Below are positions 47,001 through 57,422 of a stretch of DNA of 64,000 nt, one piece after another; the first letter of the stretch is position 1; each line of letters begins with the position of its first letter. Source of the DNA: Marinobacter fuscus (lineage in GTDB: Bacteria; Pseudomonadota; Gammaproteobacteria; Pseudomonadales; Oleiphilaceae); the NCBI RefSeq assembly GCF_003007675.1, contig NZ_PXNP01000085.1:1-64000 (forward strand). Direction: 5' to 3'. Under the pieces are notes generated by a model. The model did not search any database. It saw only the letters and a list, made by a program, of their open reading frames with translations, and was not told the DNA's origin. A program made the translations under genes and the position numbers.

Positions 47001-47784
47001 CGTCGAACAGGCGGCCCGAATCCACATCCAGATAGAGCTGGCCGGTAAACTCACCCCGGAAAAAGCGCTGACCAACCAGAGCAAAGCTGGCAAGCTGGGT
47101 GGCGGTGCCGCTTTGCATCGCTCGCCCTGCCGCCTGGAACAAACCACTCCGGTACGACAGATCCAGCTGCGGAATATCCAGAAATCTCAGATCCTCCCGA
47201 CTGGGCCCGAGCGCCATGCTCACGCGGGTGACCCGCGCCTCGGGGTTGGAAAGCCAGTGCCCTGCCAGCCGGAGCCATTCCTGCCATTTGGGGGTTGCAG
47301 GGCCTGCCAGATCTGCCATTTCCTCAACCGGATTGATGTGTTCATCTCCGGGCGGGCGGATCAATGTGAGCTCCAGGCCGTCGGCATCAAAGTTCCTGAA
47401 CACCAGGCGCATGCGAAACAGACTTGCGATAAAGTCCAGCCGGACACCCAGGTGCTCCAACTCCGCCGACAGGCGGTCGGAATCGCGGGAACGGATGCGG
47501 ATGTCTTTGGCGGTTACGGCAGGATCCAGCCAGAACCATCGGGAAGACAGGCTGCCGACGGTAATGTCCAGCCCGGAAGCCTCTGACAGCGCTACTTCGA
47601 GGTCATCGGTAAAGCGGTCTATGTTTGCGGTTAACTGGCGACCGATTCCGGCGTACAGGGCAAACAGCACCAGAACGACCAGCAACGACCACCAGATCAG
47701 GCTGGAGAAAACACCCAGGCATCGCGCCAGGATTCCACACCTGACTTCATCTGACCCCGGGCTACCCTGCTCGCGGCTCGGCAT
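44059..47784 (-). CDS. yhdP: YhdP-family AsmA-like envelope protein
   Basis: This 1241-residue protein has one N-terminal membrane helix (about 26-48) and a very long periplasmic body. The body has DUF3971 and AsmA2 character, with repeated beta-rich groove segments such as FDIGGNLWLTFDRGTL, DFRLGLGLELP and VDLSWPGSPDEIAPGKLSGT. E. coli YhdP, TamB and YdbH are thought to bridge inner and outer membranes for phospholipid flow. It follows rng in the mre-maf-rng transcript. Its stop lies directly on a deletion scar, so the C-terminus GVFDTGP could be slightly altered. Confidence 0.9.
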   Translation of the reverse strand: MPSREQGSPGSDEVRCGILARCLGVFSSLIWWSLLVVLVLFALYAGIGRQLTANIDRFTDDLEVALSEASGLDITVGSLSSRWFWLDPAVTAKDIRIRSRDSDRLSAELEHLGVRLDFIASLFRMRLVFRNFDADGLELTLIRPPGDEHINPVEEMADLAGPATPKWQEWLRLAGHWLSNPEARVTRVSMALGPSREDLRFLDIPQLDLSYRSGLFQAAGRAMQSGTATQLASFALVGQRFFRGEFTGQLYLDVDSGRLFDGLIDDLSWKGIRVEGFDIGGNLWLTFDRGTLHQVQGEVRTPYLQLGVNQQSLAPLENIQARFGWRDGEALTLQGLQWQWLDSDISPFSIRLQPHPRGAALVADSLPLKPLRRLVRALRILPQEADKALADYLPSGYLDDLLLILPEQPADFSLTSRFRELGVRAASGAPGATGLNGWLQLDAHSGAVTLDTRTPSTLGFPELFNTRWNLNRLAGTVTWLIDGEVIRVVSNDLDIDYADNTRITGAFDLRLQTAGEDNLGLRVSVEGGSADMVADFVPAHVVDESLYQWLSTSIREAEVAGAYYGHGRIDSQAPPGSFVSSMWFDFEQGRVQYDPNWPLVEQASGRVEVQNTDTRVTLSGGRTAGLTITGASVTTIPDERGQGRITGLKVDASARVPGTAIPWWLENTPLSGLLGYDGLDAVYGGDFRLGLGLELPLDSGGQKTRVIANVKTENGEFELPGAGLAWTQISTDLTFDTREGFSGDGLAAEFFGQPVRVDFQMMGETGLAIRQQGRLAVPEFPASVGLSEALFTGLSGMLDYSAGIVLGAGEADPVITVTSDLAGLAVDWPGALAKEPEASAPLEVSIDPFAEGGIRVLADWQERLKAVYQWRETGFDLTFDEVRLGTQTLTGIEIEALNLDTAWVVHTRSERAAGRVSLPKSGGTIIADFEHLSLIREDQVSASGDTPHLLTLEEQLQAFRELDIGNWPDVDASIDDLRLGNESAGSWRFRLRPAPEKLNVRGLEGRLGSLVLAGDMAWSIVGDRETTRFTGTLEGGALKDLEALTGSVIPMTNAQTAVELDLSWPGSPDEIAPGKLSGTVSARLDDGVIMQESNSAQLFRIFNLLNTDTLWRRLRLDFSDLYERGVAFDAISGKANVTDGLVTMDPELQLVGPSGAFKLSGSTNMVNETLDMRLVLVLPITQNLPLAAILMGAGAPIGGALFVLDKILGDPLSRLTSATYTVSGTWAEPNVELRGVFDTGP

Positions 47785-47817
47785 ACTTCGGCTCCCTGCA
47801 ACGCCCGTTATCAGCTA

Positions 47818-49302
47818 TCAGAGCAGAACAACATCGTATTGTTCCTGACTGTAGAAGGGCTCCACCTGGAAGCGTATGGTTTTGCTGATAAAGGTTTCCA
47901 GATCGGCCACGTTGTCGGACTCTTCGTCCAGCAGACGATCCACGACCTTCTGGGATGCCATAACCAGATAGTTTTCGGCCTCGTAAGCCCGATTCACCCG
48001 GAGGATCTCGCGGAAGATCTCGTAGCACACGGTTTCAGCGGTTTTCAGGAAGCCCCGGCCATCACAAATCGGGCACGGCTCACACAGCACCTGGCCCAGG
48101 CTTTCGGTGGTGCGTTTGCGGGTCATTTCCACCAGCCCCAACTCCGACACCCCGGTAATCTTGGTTTTGGCGTGATCCCGCTCCAGCATCTTCTCGAGCA
48201 TGCGGTGAACCTGCCGCTGATGCTCGGTATCTTCCATGTCGATAAAGTCGATGATGATAATACCACCCAGATTACGTAACCGGAGCTGTCGGCTTATGGC
48301 TCTGGCGGCTTCGAGATTGGTTTTGAAAATGGTTTCTTCCAGATTGCGATGACCAACGAAGGCACCGGTATTGATGTCGATGGTGGTCATGGCTTCGGTC
48401 TGGTCGATAATCACGTAACCGCCGGATTTAAGCTGAACCTTTCTGCTCAGGGCTTTCTGGATTTCATCCTCCACGGAGTAAAGGTCGAAGATTGGCCGCT
48501 CCCCCGGATAGTACTCAACCTTGTCGGCGAATTCGGTAACAAACTCACGGACAAACCCCATGACGCGCTGATAGCTTTCACGGCTGTCTATCCGGACTTT
48601 TTCTGTTTGCGGTCGGATCAGATCGCGGATAGTGCGGATAAACAGGGGCAGATCCTGATAGACCACAGACGGCGTGGCTGCCGTGGAGATGCGCTCGTGG
48701 ATCGACTGGCTGAGCCGGTGCAGGTACTGCATATCGGCAATCAGTTCTTCAGATGACGCGGCCTCGGCGGCGGTTCGAATAATATAGCCGCCCCGGACAT
48801 CGTCGTGCTCTGCGGCTCCGGCCTCAACCAGGCCTTTCAACCTTGCCCGCTCGGTATCGTCTTCGATTCGCTGGGAGACACCGATATGCCCGACGCCGGG
48901 CATAAAAACCAGATAACGGGACGGTATGGATAACTGGGTAGTTAGCCGGGCACCTTTGGTGCCGATGGGGTCTTTGGTTACCTGAACCACCAGCGACTGG
49001 CCTTCGCGCAGCAGGGTACGGATATCCGGCACCGTTTTGGGCGACTCGCTGGGCTGCTCCTCATTACCCGACTGGCTCACAATAACGTCAGACGCATGAA
49101 TGAAGGCAGCCCGCTCCAGCCCGATATCCACGAAGGCCGCTTCCATACCGGGCAGGACCCGAACCACTTTACCCTTGTAGATATTGCCGACGATGCCTTT
49201 GCGACTGGTGCGCTCGATGTAGGCTTCCTGCAACATACCGTTTTCAACCAGAGCCACCCGTGTTTCCACCGGTGTCACGTTGATCAGGATTTCTTCACTC
49301 AT
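47818..49302 (-). CDS. rng: ribonuclease G
   Basis: RNase G matures the 5' end of 16S rRNA and turns over some mRNAs. This 494-residue protein has an N-terminal S1-like domain (about 35-125; [20 protein letters not shown]), the DNase-I-like catalytic region with [11 protein letters not shown], and the zinc-link [11 protein letters not shown]. It lacks the long RNase E C-terminal scaffold. It overlaps maf by four bases. Confidence 0.95.
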   Translation of the reverse strand: MSEEILINVTPVETRVALVENGMLQEAYIERTSRKGIVGNIYKGKVVRVLPGMEAAFVDIGLERAAFIHASDVIVSQSGNEEQPSESPKTVPDIRTLLREGQSLVVQVTKDPIGTKGARLTTQLSIPSRYLVFMPGVGHIGVSQRIEDDTERARLKGLVEAGAAEHDDVRGGYIIRTAAEAASSEELIADMQYLHRLSQSIHERISTAATPSVVYQDLPLFIRTIRDLIRPQTEKVRIDSRESYQRVMGFVREFVTEFADKVEYYPGERPIFDLYSVEDEIQKALSRKVQLKSGGYVIIDQTEAMTTIDINTGAFVGHRNLEETIFKTNLEAARAISRQLRLRNLGGIIIIDFIDMEDTEHQRQVHRMLEKMLERDHAKTKITGVSELGLVEMTRKRTTESLGQVLCEPCPICDGRGFLKTAETVCYEIFREILRVNRAYEAENYLVMASQKVVDRLLDEESDNVADLETFISKTIRFQVEPFYSQEQYDVVLL

Positions 49303-49904
49303 GGCTGGCTCTCCTTACCACTGCCCGGCCAGTTGTCACAGACGGTATAGCCTGCCTCTGCCAGTAATTCTGCGGTTTCACACAGTGGCAACCCGACCAC
49401 CGCACTGTAACTACCCTTCAATTCACAGACAAAGATACCACCAAGACCCTGAATACCGTAGCCTCCGGCCTTGTCAAAGGGCTCGCCGCTGGCCACGTAG
49501 GCGTGTATTTCTGCCTGGCTCAGCGGCCGGAAGGTCACGTTCGTGGTCACCACCCGGCAATGACAGCGGCCTGCGACGGCCACCGCCACCGCGGTGATCA
49601 CCTGGTGGGTAGACCCCGACAGGCGCTGCAACATGCTTCGGGCGCTGGCCGGTGAATCCGGCTTCCCCAGGATATCGCCACCGATGACCACCGAAGTATC
49701 GGAGCCCAGCACCGGCAGGCGGCTTTCAGCCCCGGCAACCGCCAGCGCCTTCTCCCGGGCCAGACGCTCAACATAGGCTTCCGGTGCTTCACCGGGTTTC
49801 GGAGTTTCGTCGATATCGGCCGGTACCACCTCGAAGGGCACGCCTATCTGTGCCAAAAGTTCGGCACGGCGCGGCGATGCAGAGGCGAGAATAAGGCGGC
49901 TCAC
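49299..49904 (-). CDS. maf: Maf-family nucleoside triphosphate pyrophosphatase
   Basis: Maf proteins hydrolyse non-canonical or excess nucleoside triphosphates to monophosphates. This 201-residue protein starts with GTG at 49904 ([20 protein letters not shown]), which overlaps the mreD stop by four bases. Further motifs are [14 protein letters not shown] and [20 protein letters not shown]. The [10 protein letters not shown] version suggests the dTTP/UTP (YhdE) type. A longer frame from 50282 runs through mreD and is rejected. Confidence 0.94.
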   Translation of the reverse strand: MSRLILASASPRRAELLAQIGVPFEVVPADIDETPKPGEAPEAYVERLAREKALAVAGAESRLPVLGSDTSVVIGGDILGKPDSPASARSMLQRLSGSTHQVITAVAVAVAGRCHCRVVTTNVTFRPLSQAEIHAYVASGEPFDKAGGYGIQGLGGIFVCELKGSYSAVVGLPLCETAELLAEAGYTVCDNWPGSGKESQP

Positions 49905-50386
49905 AGCACCCACCCCAGCTTGCGATTCAACCGGTCCAGCACGGCACTGACCACCGGCCAGGCAAGAGCGCTGGTTGCCGCCGGCCACAGGTAACTGAAA
50001 CCAATGTCTTCCGCCCCCAGCAGTTGCTTGACGAAATGCACCAGCATCTGGTCGATGCCCAACAGCAGAAACACCATCACGCATTGTTGTGGCAGCGGAT
50101 ACATACGCAACCTCTGATGCACGGTCATTACCAGGAAGGCTATCAGCGCCATGCCCATGGCATTCACGCCCAACGGGGTGGACTCCAGAACATCCAGCAG
50201 CAAACCGAGGCACCAGGCCACCATCACCCCGAACTGCCCCGGCGCCCGGAAGGTCCAATAGAATACAATCAGGCCAAGCCATTCAGGCCGATAGGCGAAC
50301 CACTCGGCGGGAAACAGCGAGATGCTCATAACCAGAGAGAGCACCACAGTGACAAAAAATAACGGATAACTTATTACCGAGAGCAT
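49901..50386 (-). CDS. mreD: rod-shape determining protein MreD
   Basis: MreD is an inner-membrane partner of MreC in the rod complex. This 161-residue protein has about five or six hydrophobic segments, with [20 protein letters not shown] and [20 protein letters not shown] matching the family. Its ATG overlaps the mreC stop by one base and its stop overlaps maf. Confidence 0.94.
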   Translation of the reverse strand: MLSVISYPLFFVTVVLSLVMSISLFPAEWFAYRPEWLGLIVFYWTFRAPGQFGVMVAWCLGLLLDVLESTPLGVNAMGMALIAFLVMTVHQRLRMYPLPQQCVMVFLLLGIDQMLVHFVKQLLGAEDIGFSYLWPAATSALAWPVVSAVLDRLNRKLGWVL

Positions 50387-51273
50387 CAGCCAGCGTCCTC
50401 ACTGCCTGGGCGGTCACCCGCAGTATCGGAATTCTCTGCCGGAACCGGGTGCTGTTCAGGCTGGAAAACCACCAGAACCAGCCGGCTCTCACTTAACCGT
50501 GCTTTCGGAAGCGCCCGGATGGTGACGAAGGGCTCGCCCGCTTCTTTGGTGATACTTTCCACTTCGGCAACCGGATACCCACGGGGGAAACGCCCGCCCA
50601 GCCCGGAGCTGACCAGCATGTCACCCTCGCGGATATCGGCCGTACTGGGTACATGCAGAACATCGAGTTCGCGTGGATCTCCGGTGCCCAGCAGAATAGC
50701 CCGCAGCCCGTTTCTTACCACTTCTACGGGCACCGCATGGCTGCTGTCCGACACCAGCAATACCCGGGCGGTAAACTGGCTGGACTGCACCACCTGCCCC
50801 ATCAGACCTTCGGCATCCAGAATGGCCTGGCCGGGCTTGACGCCGTCGCTTTCGCCTTTGTTAATAACAATTTCGTGGGAATAGGGGTCCGGGGAGACCG
50901 CAACGATTTCGCCAACAATCACCCGGTCATCAAGAGCTTCAGAGGAGTTGAGCAGGCGCCGAAGCTCGTTGTTTTCAGAGGCCAGCGCGGCGTACTTCAG
51001 GGCCCGGCGCTCCAAAATCAGCATTCGGGTTTTCAGCTCTTCGTTTTCCCGCTGCAAATCATCACGGCTGACGAAGAGCCCGGAAAACCAGTCAGAAAAT
51101 GAATAGGGGGCATTACCAAGCCAGTACACCGGTGCCAAGCCGGTCGCCAGGGTGCTGCGCAGAGGTGCCAGCTTATCAAAACGAGCATCGGCAACGATTA
51201 ACGCTGCCGATATCAACAAGACGAGCAGGAGCCGGAAACCGGGTACCGGCCCCTGGGCGAAGATGGTCTTAAT
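50386..51273 (-). CDS. mreC: rod-shape determining protein MreC, probable AUU start
   Basis: MreC links MreB filaments to the periplasmic wall synthases. It has a membrane helix near the N-terminus (LLLVLLISAALIVAD), a coiled coil (LQRENEELKTRMLILERRAL) and two beta-barrel domains (about 120-270). The conserved N-terminal KTIFAQGPVPGFRLLLVLL lies upstream of the first TTG (51219). It is preceded by an in-frame TGA, with only ATT at 51271-51273 as a start-like codon. A GGGGGGA run sits seven bases upstream of it. The AUU start gives 295 residues; the TTG start would lose half the membrane segment. Otherwise ordinary in length. Confidence 0.9.
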   Translation of the reverse strand: MKTIFAQGPVPGFRLLLVLLISAALIVADARFDKLAPLRSTLATGLAPVYWLGNAPYSFSDWFSGLFVSRDDLQRENEELKTRMLILERRALKYAALASENNELRRLLNSSEALDDRVIVGEIVAVSPDPYSHEIVINKGESDGVKPGQAILDAEGLMGQVVQSSQFTARVLLVSDSSHAVPVEVVRNGLRAILLGTGDPRELDVLHVPSTADIREGDMLVSSGLGGRFPRGYPVAEVESITKEAGEPFVTIRALPKARLSESRLVLVVFQPEQHPVPAENSDTAGDRPGSEDAG

Positions 51274-51294
51274 GGCTCAGTCCCCCCACGGGCA

Positions 51295-52695
<1,401 letters not shown>

Positions 52696-52983
52696 GTGAG
52701 CATTTCCCGCGCGGACATTGAGAAAGTTGCCGTGCTCGCCCGCATCAAAGTGGACAGCGAGCAGGTTTCGGCTTTGGAGAAAGATCTGGGCAATATTCTG
52801 GATTTGGTGGATCAGTTGAGTGCCGCCGACACTGATTCGGTGGAGCCCATGGCGCACCCTCTGGATGCGGTGCAGAAGCTACGGCCGGATGTGGTTTCCG
52901 AGACCAGTCAGCGGGAGGCTTTCCAGGCTATTGCGCCCGCTACCGAGGATGGGCTGTATCTGGTGCCCAGGGTTATTGAGTGA
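52696..52983 (+). CDS. gatC: aspartyl/glutamyl-tRNA amidotransferase subunit C
   Basis: GatC stabilises GatA on GatB in the complex that converts Glu-tRNA(Gln) and/or Asp-tRNA(Asn) to the amide forms. This 95-residue protein shows the family pattern SISRADIEKVAVLARIKVDS and VEPMAHPLDAVQKLRPDVV. It starts with GTG at 52696, with GGAGG at 52687-52691. gatA follows after 33 bases. Confidence 0.94.
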   Translation: MSISRADIEKVAVLARIKVDSEQVSALEKDLGNILDLVDQLSAADTDSVEPMAHPLDAVQKLRPDVVSETSQREAFQAIAPATEDGLYLVPRVIE

Positions 52984-53016
52984 TTTGGTCGTCCATCAGT
53001 TATTTCGGGATTTATC

Positions 53017-54474
53017 ATGCATAACAAGTCCGTAGCAGAGCTTTCCAGAGAGCTGGAGAGCGGCAAGATGTCGAGTGTGGAGCTGACTCAACAGTTCCTG
53101 GACCGTCTTAAGAGTGAAGACGGCAAGTACAACAGCTTTATTACCGTTTCCGATGAGCAGGCGCTGGCCGAGGCCAGGGCTGCCGATGAGATGCGGGCCG
53201 CTGGCAAGGCCACGGTGTGGACCGGGGTGCCGTTTGCCCACAAGGATATTTTCTGCACCAGTGGTGTGCGCACGTCTTGCGGCTCGAAGATGCTGGATAA
53301 TTTTGTGCCGCCCTACGACGCCACGGTAACCGCAAAGTTCAAGCAGGCGGGCGCAGTGTGTCTGGGCAAGACCAACATGGATGAGTTCGCCATGGGGTCG
53401 TCCAACGAGTCCAGTTTTTATGGCCCGGTCACTAATCCCTGGGGCCTGGCAAACGGCGACAAGCGGGTGCCGGGTGGTTCGTCCGGAGGTTCGGCGGCGG
53501 CGGTGGCGGCACGGCTTGTGCCGGCAGCAACCGGTACCGATACCGGCGGGTCTATACGCCAGCCGGCAGCCTTGTGCGGCATTACCGGGTTAAAACCAAC
53601 CTACGGCCGGGTGTCCCGTTACGGGATGATTGCGTTTGCGTCGTCTTTGGATCAGGGTGGGCCGATGGCGCGCACGGCGGAAGACGCCGCGTTGATGCTG
53701 AATGTAATGGCGGGCCACGATCCGAAGGATTCCACCTGCATCGACCGGGACGTGCCGGATTACACCGCGACGCTGAACGAACCGCTAAAGGGCCTGAAGA
53801 TTGGCCTGCCAAAGGAGTATTTCAGCGATCAGCTGTCGCCTGCGATGGAAGAACAGGTTCGTAACGCCATTCGTGAATATGAGAAGCTGGGCGCGACGGT
53901 AAAAGAGGTGTCGCTGCCAAACGCCAAACTGGCCATCGCCGCCTATTACGTCATCGCTCCGGCGGAGGCCTCGGCCAACCTGTCCCGGTTCGACGGTGCC
54001 CGTTACGGCTATCGCTGTGAACAGCCAAAAGACCTGATGGATATGTACACCCGTACCCGGGCCGAGGGCTTTGGCAACGAGGTGAAGCGGCGGATTCTGG
54101 TGGGTACCTATGCCCTGTCTGCCGGTTATTTCGATGCCTATTACCTGAAGGCCCAGAAGGTACGCCGCCTGATTCAGCAGGATTTCATTAACGCTTTTAA
54201 AGAGGTGGACATCCTGATGAGCCCGGTGACGCCTTCACCGGCCTTTATCCAGGGTGAAAAAACCACCGACCCGGTGTCTATGTACCTGGAAGACGTGTTC
54301 ACCATCGCCATCAACCTGGCGGGTATTCCAGCCATGTCGGTACCGGCAGGTTTTGTCGATGGCTTGCCGGTGGGGCTGCAGATGATCGGGGATTATTTCT
54401 CGGAAGCACGTTTGCTGAATGCCGCCCATCAATTCCAGCAGGTGACCGACTGGCACCAGCGTGAACCAAAATAA
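53017..54474 (+). CDS. gatA: glutamyl-tRNA(Gln) amidotransferase subunit A
   Basis: GatA releases ammonia from glutamine for the amidotransferase. The 485-residue amidase-signature enzyme has the catalytic triad K76 (HKDIF), S155 ([10 protein letters not shown]) and S179 ([11 protein letters not shown]). The [14 protein letters not shown] segment is also intact. gatB follows after 22 bases. Confidence 0.97.
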   Translation: MHNKSVAELSRELESGKMSSVELTQQFLDRLKSEDGKYNSFITVSDEQALAEARAADEMRAAGKATVWTGVPFAHKDIFCTSGVRTSCGSKMLDNFVPPYDATVTAKFKQAGAVCLGKTNMDEFAMGSSNESSFYGPVTNPWGLANGDKRVPGGSSGGSAAAVAARLVPAATGTDTGGSIRQPAALCGITGLKPTYGRVSRYGMIAFASSLDQGGPMARTAEDAALMLNVMAGHDPKDSTCIDRDVPDYTATLNEPLKGLKIGLPKEYFSDQLSPAMEEQVRNAIREYEKLGATVKEVSLPNAKLAIAAYYVIAPAEASANLSRFDGARYGYRCEQPKDLMDMYTRTRAEGFGNEVKRRILVGTYALSAGYFDAYYLKAQKVRRLIQQDFINAFKEVDILMSPVTPSPAFIQGEKTTDPVSMYLEDVFTIAINLAGIPAMSVPAGFVDGLPVGLQMIGDYFSEARLLNAAHQFQQVTDWHQREPK

Positions 54475-54496
54475 GCCCGGACGAGGAGACCAACAC

Positions 54497-55948
54497 ATGC
54501 AGTGGGATATCGTGATCGGGCTGGAAATTCATGTTCAGCTCGCCACCCAGACCAAGATTTTCTCCGGCTCCAGCACCGCCTTCGGTGCCGAGCCTAACAC
54601 CCAGGCCAGCGCCGTTGACCTGGCCATGCCCGGCACCCTGCCGGTGCCTAACGAACAGGCGTTCCGCTATGCCGTAATGTTCGGCCTGGCCACCAACGCC
54701 GAGATCGGCCGCCGCTCGGTGTTCGAGCGCAAAAACTACTTCTACCCGGATCTGCCCAAGGGCTACCAGACCACGCAACTGGACAAGCCCATCGTCGGCC
54801 CCGGTTATGTCGACATCGACCTGGCCGATGGCAGCAGCAAGCGGGTGCGTATTCACCACGCCCACCTGGAAGAAGACGCCGGAAAATCCCTGCACGAGGA
54901 TTACCACGGCATGACCGGCATCGACCTGAACCGGGCGGGCACGCCGCTGATTGAGGTGGTCACCGAACCGGACATGAATAGCGCCGAAGAAGCCGTGGCC
55001 TTTGCCAAGAAGCTACACAGCCTGGTGACCTCGCTGGGCATCTGCGACGGCGATATGTCTCAGGGCTCCATGCGCTTTGACGTGAACATCTCCCTGAAAC
55101 CCAAGGGCAGCGATACTCTGGGCACCCGCACCGAGACCAAGAACCTGAACTCGTTCCGGTTCATGGAACAGGCCATCGCCCACGAAGTCGAGCGGCAGAT
55201 GGACATTCTGGAAGACGGCGGCAGCATCACCCAGGAAACCCGCCTGTACAACGGCGACCGGGACGAATCCCGCTCCATGCGCAGCAAGGAAGAAGCCAAT
55301 GATTACCGCTACTTCCCCTGCCCGGATCTGCTGCCAGTGGAAATCGACGACGCCTTCATCGAAGACGCCCGCGCCCGCCTGCCGGAACTGCCCGACGCCC
55401 GCCGCGCCCGCTTCAAGGAGCAGTACGGCCTGAACGACTACGACGCGGGCATTCTGTCTGCCGACGCCAAACTGGCCACCTTCTTCGAAGAAACTGTGGC
55501 CCACGGCAAAGACGCCAAACTGGCCGCCAACTGGATTCAGGGCGAGTTCTCAGCGCGCCTGAATGCCGAGGAGAAGTCCGTTGCCGAATCGCCCATCACC
55601 GGTGCCCAACTCGGTGATCTGGTGGTGCGCATCGCCGACAACACGCTCTCCTCCTCCGGCGCCAAGAAGGTGTTCGAGGCCCTATGGACCGGCGAAAACG
55701 ACAACGTGGACGCCATTATCGAGGCCAAGGGGCTGAAACAGGTGTCCGATACCGGTGCCCTGGAAGCCATGGTGGATGAGGTTCTGGCTGGTATGCCGGA
55801 TCAGGTGGCCCAATACCAGGGCGAGGAAGACCCGAAGAAGCGCAAGAAGATGCTGGGTGGCTTCATGGGGCCGCTGATGAAGGCCTCCAAGGGCCAGGGC
55901 AACCCCAAGCTATTCAACGAGATTCTTGTCCGCAAGCTGGGTGGCTAA
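54497..55948 (+). CDS. gatB: aspartyl/glutamyl-tRNA amidotransferase subunit B
   Basis: GatB activates the misacylated tRNA and receives ammonia from GatA. The 483-residue protein begins [20 protein letters not shown] and has [31 protein letters not shown] and DFNRAG-like [20 protein letters not shown] YqeY-like tail with NPKLFNEIL ends it. The ATG at 54497 follows GAGGAG; the upstream in-frame ATG at 54461 lies inside gatA and is rejected. Confidence 0.97.
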   Translation: MQWDIVIGLEIHVQLATQTKIFSGSSTAFGAEPNTQASAVDLAMPGTLPVPNEQAFRYAVMFGLATNAEIGRRSVFERKNYFYPDLPKGYQTTQLDKPIVGPGYVDIDLADGSSKRVRIHHAHLEEDAGKSLHEDYHGMTGIDLNRAGTPLIEVVTEPDMNSAEEAVAFAKKLHSLVTSLGICDGDMSQGSMRFDVNISLKPKGSDTLGTRTETKNLNSFRFMEQAIAHEVERQMDILEDGGSITQETRLYNGDRDESRSMRSKEEANDYRYFPCPDLLPVEIDDAFIEDARARLPELPDARRARFKEQYGLNDYDAGILSADAKLATFFEETVAHGKDAKLAANWIQGEFSARLNAEEKSVAESPITGAQLGDLVVRIADNTLSSSGAKKVFEALWTGENDNVDAIIEAKGLKQVSDTGALEAMVDEVLAGMPDQVAQYQGEEDPKKRKKMLGGFMGPLMKASKGQGNPKLFNEILVRKLGG

Positions 55949-55958
55949 TCACCGGCCT

Positions 55959-55986
55959 CCGGGGCTCTGACCAGGGCCCCGGTTTT
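55959..55986 (+). terminator. rho-independent terminator of gatCAB
   Basis: Arms ccggggc (55959-55965) and gccccgg (55976-55982) are followed by tttt (55983-55986), 10 bases after the gatB stop. Confidence 0.7.
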
Positions 55987-56040
55987 CTTGACCTTGGGAC
56001 AGGCCCGCTATCTGGGCCCTAGCCTGCCGGTTTTGGTGCA

Positions 56041-56230
56041 GGCAGGCTTTGGGCTTCCTTCCCAAAAACCGCTACAAGCACCCGCAAGCGGGCCCGGCCA
56101 GCAATCATAGATTGCTGTCGTTCGGCTGCGCATGAAGCTTCGCTTCATAAACGCTTGCCTCACCCATGTGCGCTTCTCTCCGGCCATCCATGGCCTCCGA
56201 AATTTTTGGGAAGGAAGCCCAAACCCTGCC
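56041..56230. repeat. palindromic element E2 with nested hairpin insert
   Basis: Terminal arms 56041-56068 and 56203-56230 pair over 27 of 28 positions. Inside, 56069-56081 and 56165-56202 match the interior of element E1 (28966-29071) in reverse orientation; the second stretch differs at only 2 of 38 positions. About 83 extra bases (56082-56164) sit in the loop of an inner hairpin and contain stems cagcaatc/gattgctg (56099-56106/56110-56117) and atgaagc/gcttcat (56132-56138/56142-56148). These are bracketed by gcaagcg/cgcttgc (56084-56090/56152-56158). No gene is seen in the 55949-56340 gap. Confidence 0.88.
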
Positions 56231-56340
56231 GATTAAACGTGTGTGCAGCACGCTCGCAAAAACAAGAGCGTTTTTTGGGAGGCGTCTCCCGCTGTGGCTA
56301 ACTCCAGATTCAGAAGGCTGGGCGAAGGCGAACACCAACA

Positions 56341-57288
56341 CTAAGAAGCCAGCCGCCGAAACACCCGCTCAAATTGAGCAATATTTTGCTGGATATAGTC
56401 GATAAACGCCCGCATCGCTGGCGTAGGGTGCCGAGCCTGGGGATAGACCACGCACCAACTGCGCCGCAAGGGAAACCCGACAATCGGCGGCACCTGCAAC
56501 GTCCCCAGCTTCAACTCCGACACCACACTCAAACGCGGAATCACCGCTACCCCCAACTCCGCCAACACGCCATGCTTCACCGCATCATTCGACCCCAACT
56601 CCATGGACGGCGACAACTTCAACCGGTGCTGCTGGCAATAAAGCTCCAGCGCCAGCCGACTGCCCGACCCCGGCTCGCGCACCAGCAACTGGCTGTCGAG
56701 AAAATGCTGCGCGGTTACTCTACCCTTCTGCAATAGCGGGTGCCCCGCCGGCACCACCGGCACCAGTTCGTTGTCCAGAAACGGCAGTGAGGACAAGGGC
56801 CGCTCCGTGGGCACCATCCCCATAATGGCCAGGTCATCGCTATTGTCGTTCAGGCGCTGCAGGGCAGTGGCGCGGTTAACCACGGCTACCGAGACATTCA
56901 CTTGCGGATTCAATTGCAGAAACGCCCCCAGAAGGTACGGCACCACATACTGGGCCGTGCTTACCGCCACCAGTTTGAGATCACCCGCCACCCGCCCTTC
57001 CAGTGCAGCGAGGCGATCCTGCATTTGCGCCAATTCCTGGAAAACCGCGCTCACGCACAAGGCCATTTCCTCACCAGCAGCGGTGCAGTATAGCTGGCGC
57101 CCGACATACTCGAACACAGGCGTGCCCAGCGCCTGTTCGAGATGGCGCATCTGACTGCTGACGGCGGGCTGGGTAAGGCCAAGCAGCTCGCCAGCCCGGC
57201 TGTAGCTTTTCAGATCGTACACAGCCTTGAATACCTGAAGCTGCCGGAAGGTCAGGCGGCTGGCGAGTTTCTGGATGCTGAGCGGCAT
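56341..57288 (-). CDS. pycR: LysR-family regulator, PycR type
   Basis: This 315-residue LysR regulator has an N-terminal winged helix-turn-helix (about 10-68; TFRQLQVFKAVYDLKSYSRA, GLTQPAVSSQMRHLEQALG) and a periplasmic-binding-like effector domain (about 95-300). It is divergent from pycA with a palindrome between them. In Pseudomonas the same arrangement holds PycR, which controls the two-subunit pyruvate carboxylase, so that role is likely here; the effector is unknown. Confidence 0.88.
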   Translation of the reverse strand: MPLSIQKLASRLTFRQLQVFKAVYDLKSYSRAGELLGLTQPAVSSQMRHLEQALGTPVFEYVGRQLYCTAAGEEMALCVSAVFQELAQMQDRLAALEGRVAGDLKLVAVSTAQYVVPYLLGAFLQLNPQVNVSVAVVNRATALQRLNDNSDDLAIMGMVPTERPLSSLPFLDNELVPVVPAGHPLLQKGRVTAQHFLDSQLLVREPGSGSRLALELYCQQHRLKLSPSMELGSNDAVKHGVLAELGVAVIPRLSVVSELKLGTLQVPPIVGFPLRRSWCVVYPQARHPTPAMRAFIDYIQQNIAQFERVFRRLAS

Positions 57289-57313
57289 AGGCTTTTCCCG
57301 AATCGACTTTATT

Positions 57314-57331
57314 TATAAGTTATCACTTATA
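57314..57331. promoter_or_regulatory. candidate LysR operator between pycR and pycA
   Basis: The sequence tataagttatcacttata is a perfect 7-bp inverted repeat with a 4-base centre, containing a T-N11-A pattern expected for LysR-type binding. It lies 26 bases from the pycR start and 92 bases before the pycA ATG. Confidence 0.6.
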
Positions 57332-57422
57332 GATAACCGAAATAATATCAATTTTTCCTCATCCATCATCGCATTTAAGCTTTTTTCACCTTCAATCGGG
57401 ACGACGAAACGAGGAATCGCCC

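Noticed and set aside
49905..50282. N-terminal extension of maf up to 50282
   Set aside because: The extension overlaps mreD in another frame and lacks Maf similarity; the GTG at 49904 gives the standard N-terminus and a four-base overlap.
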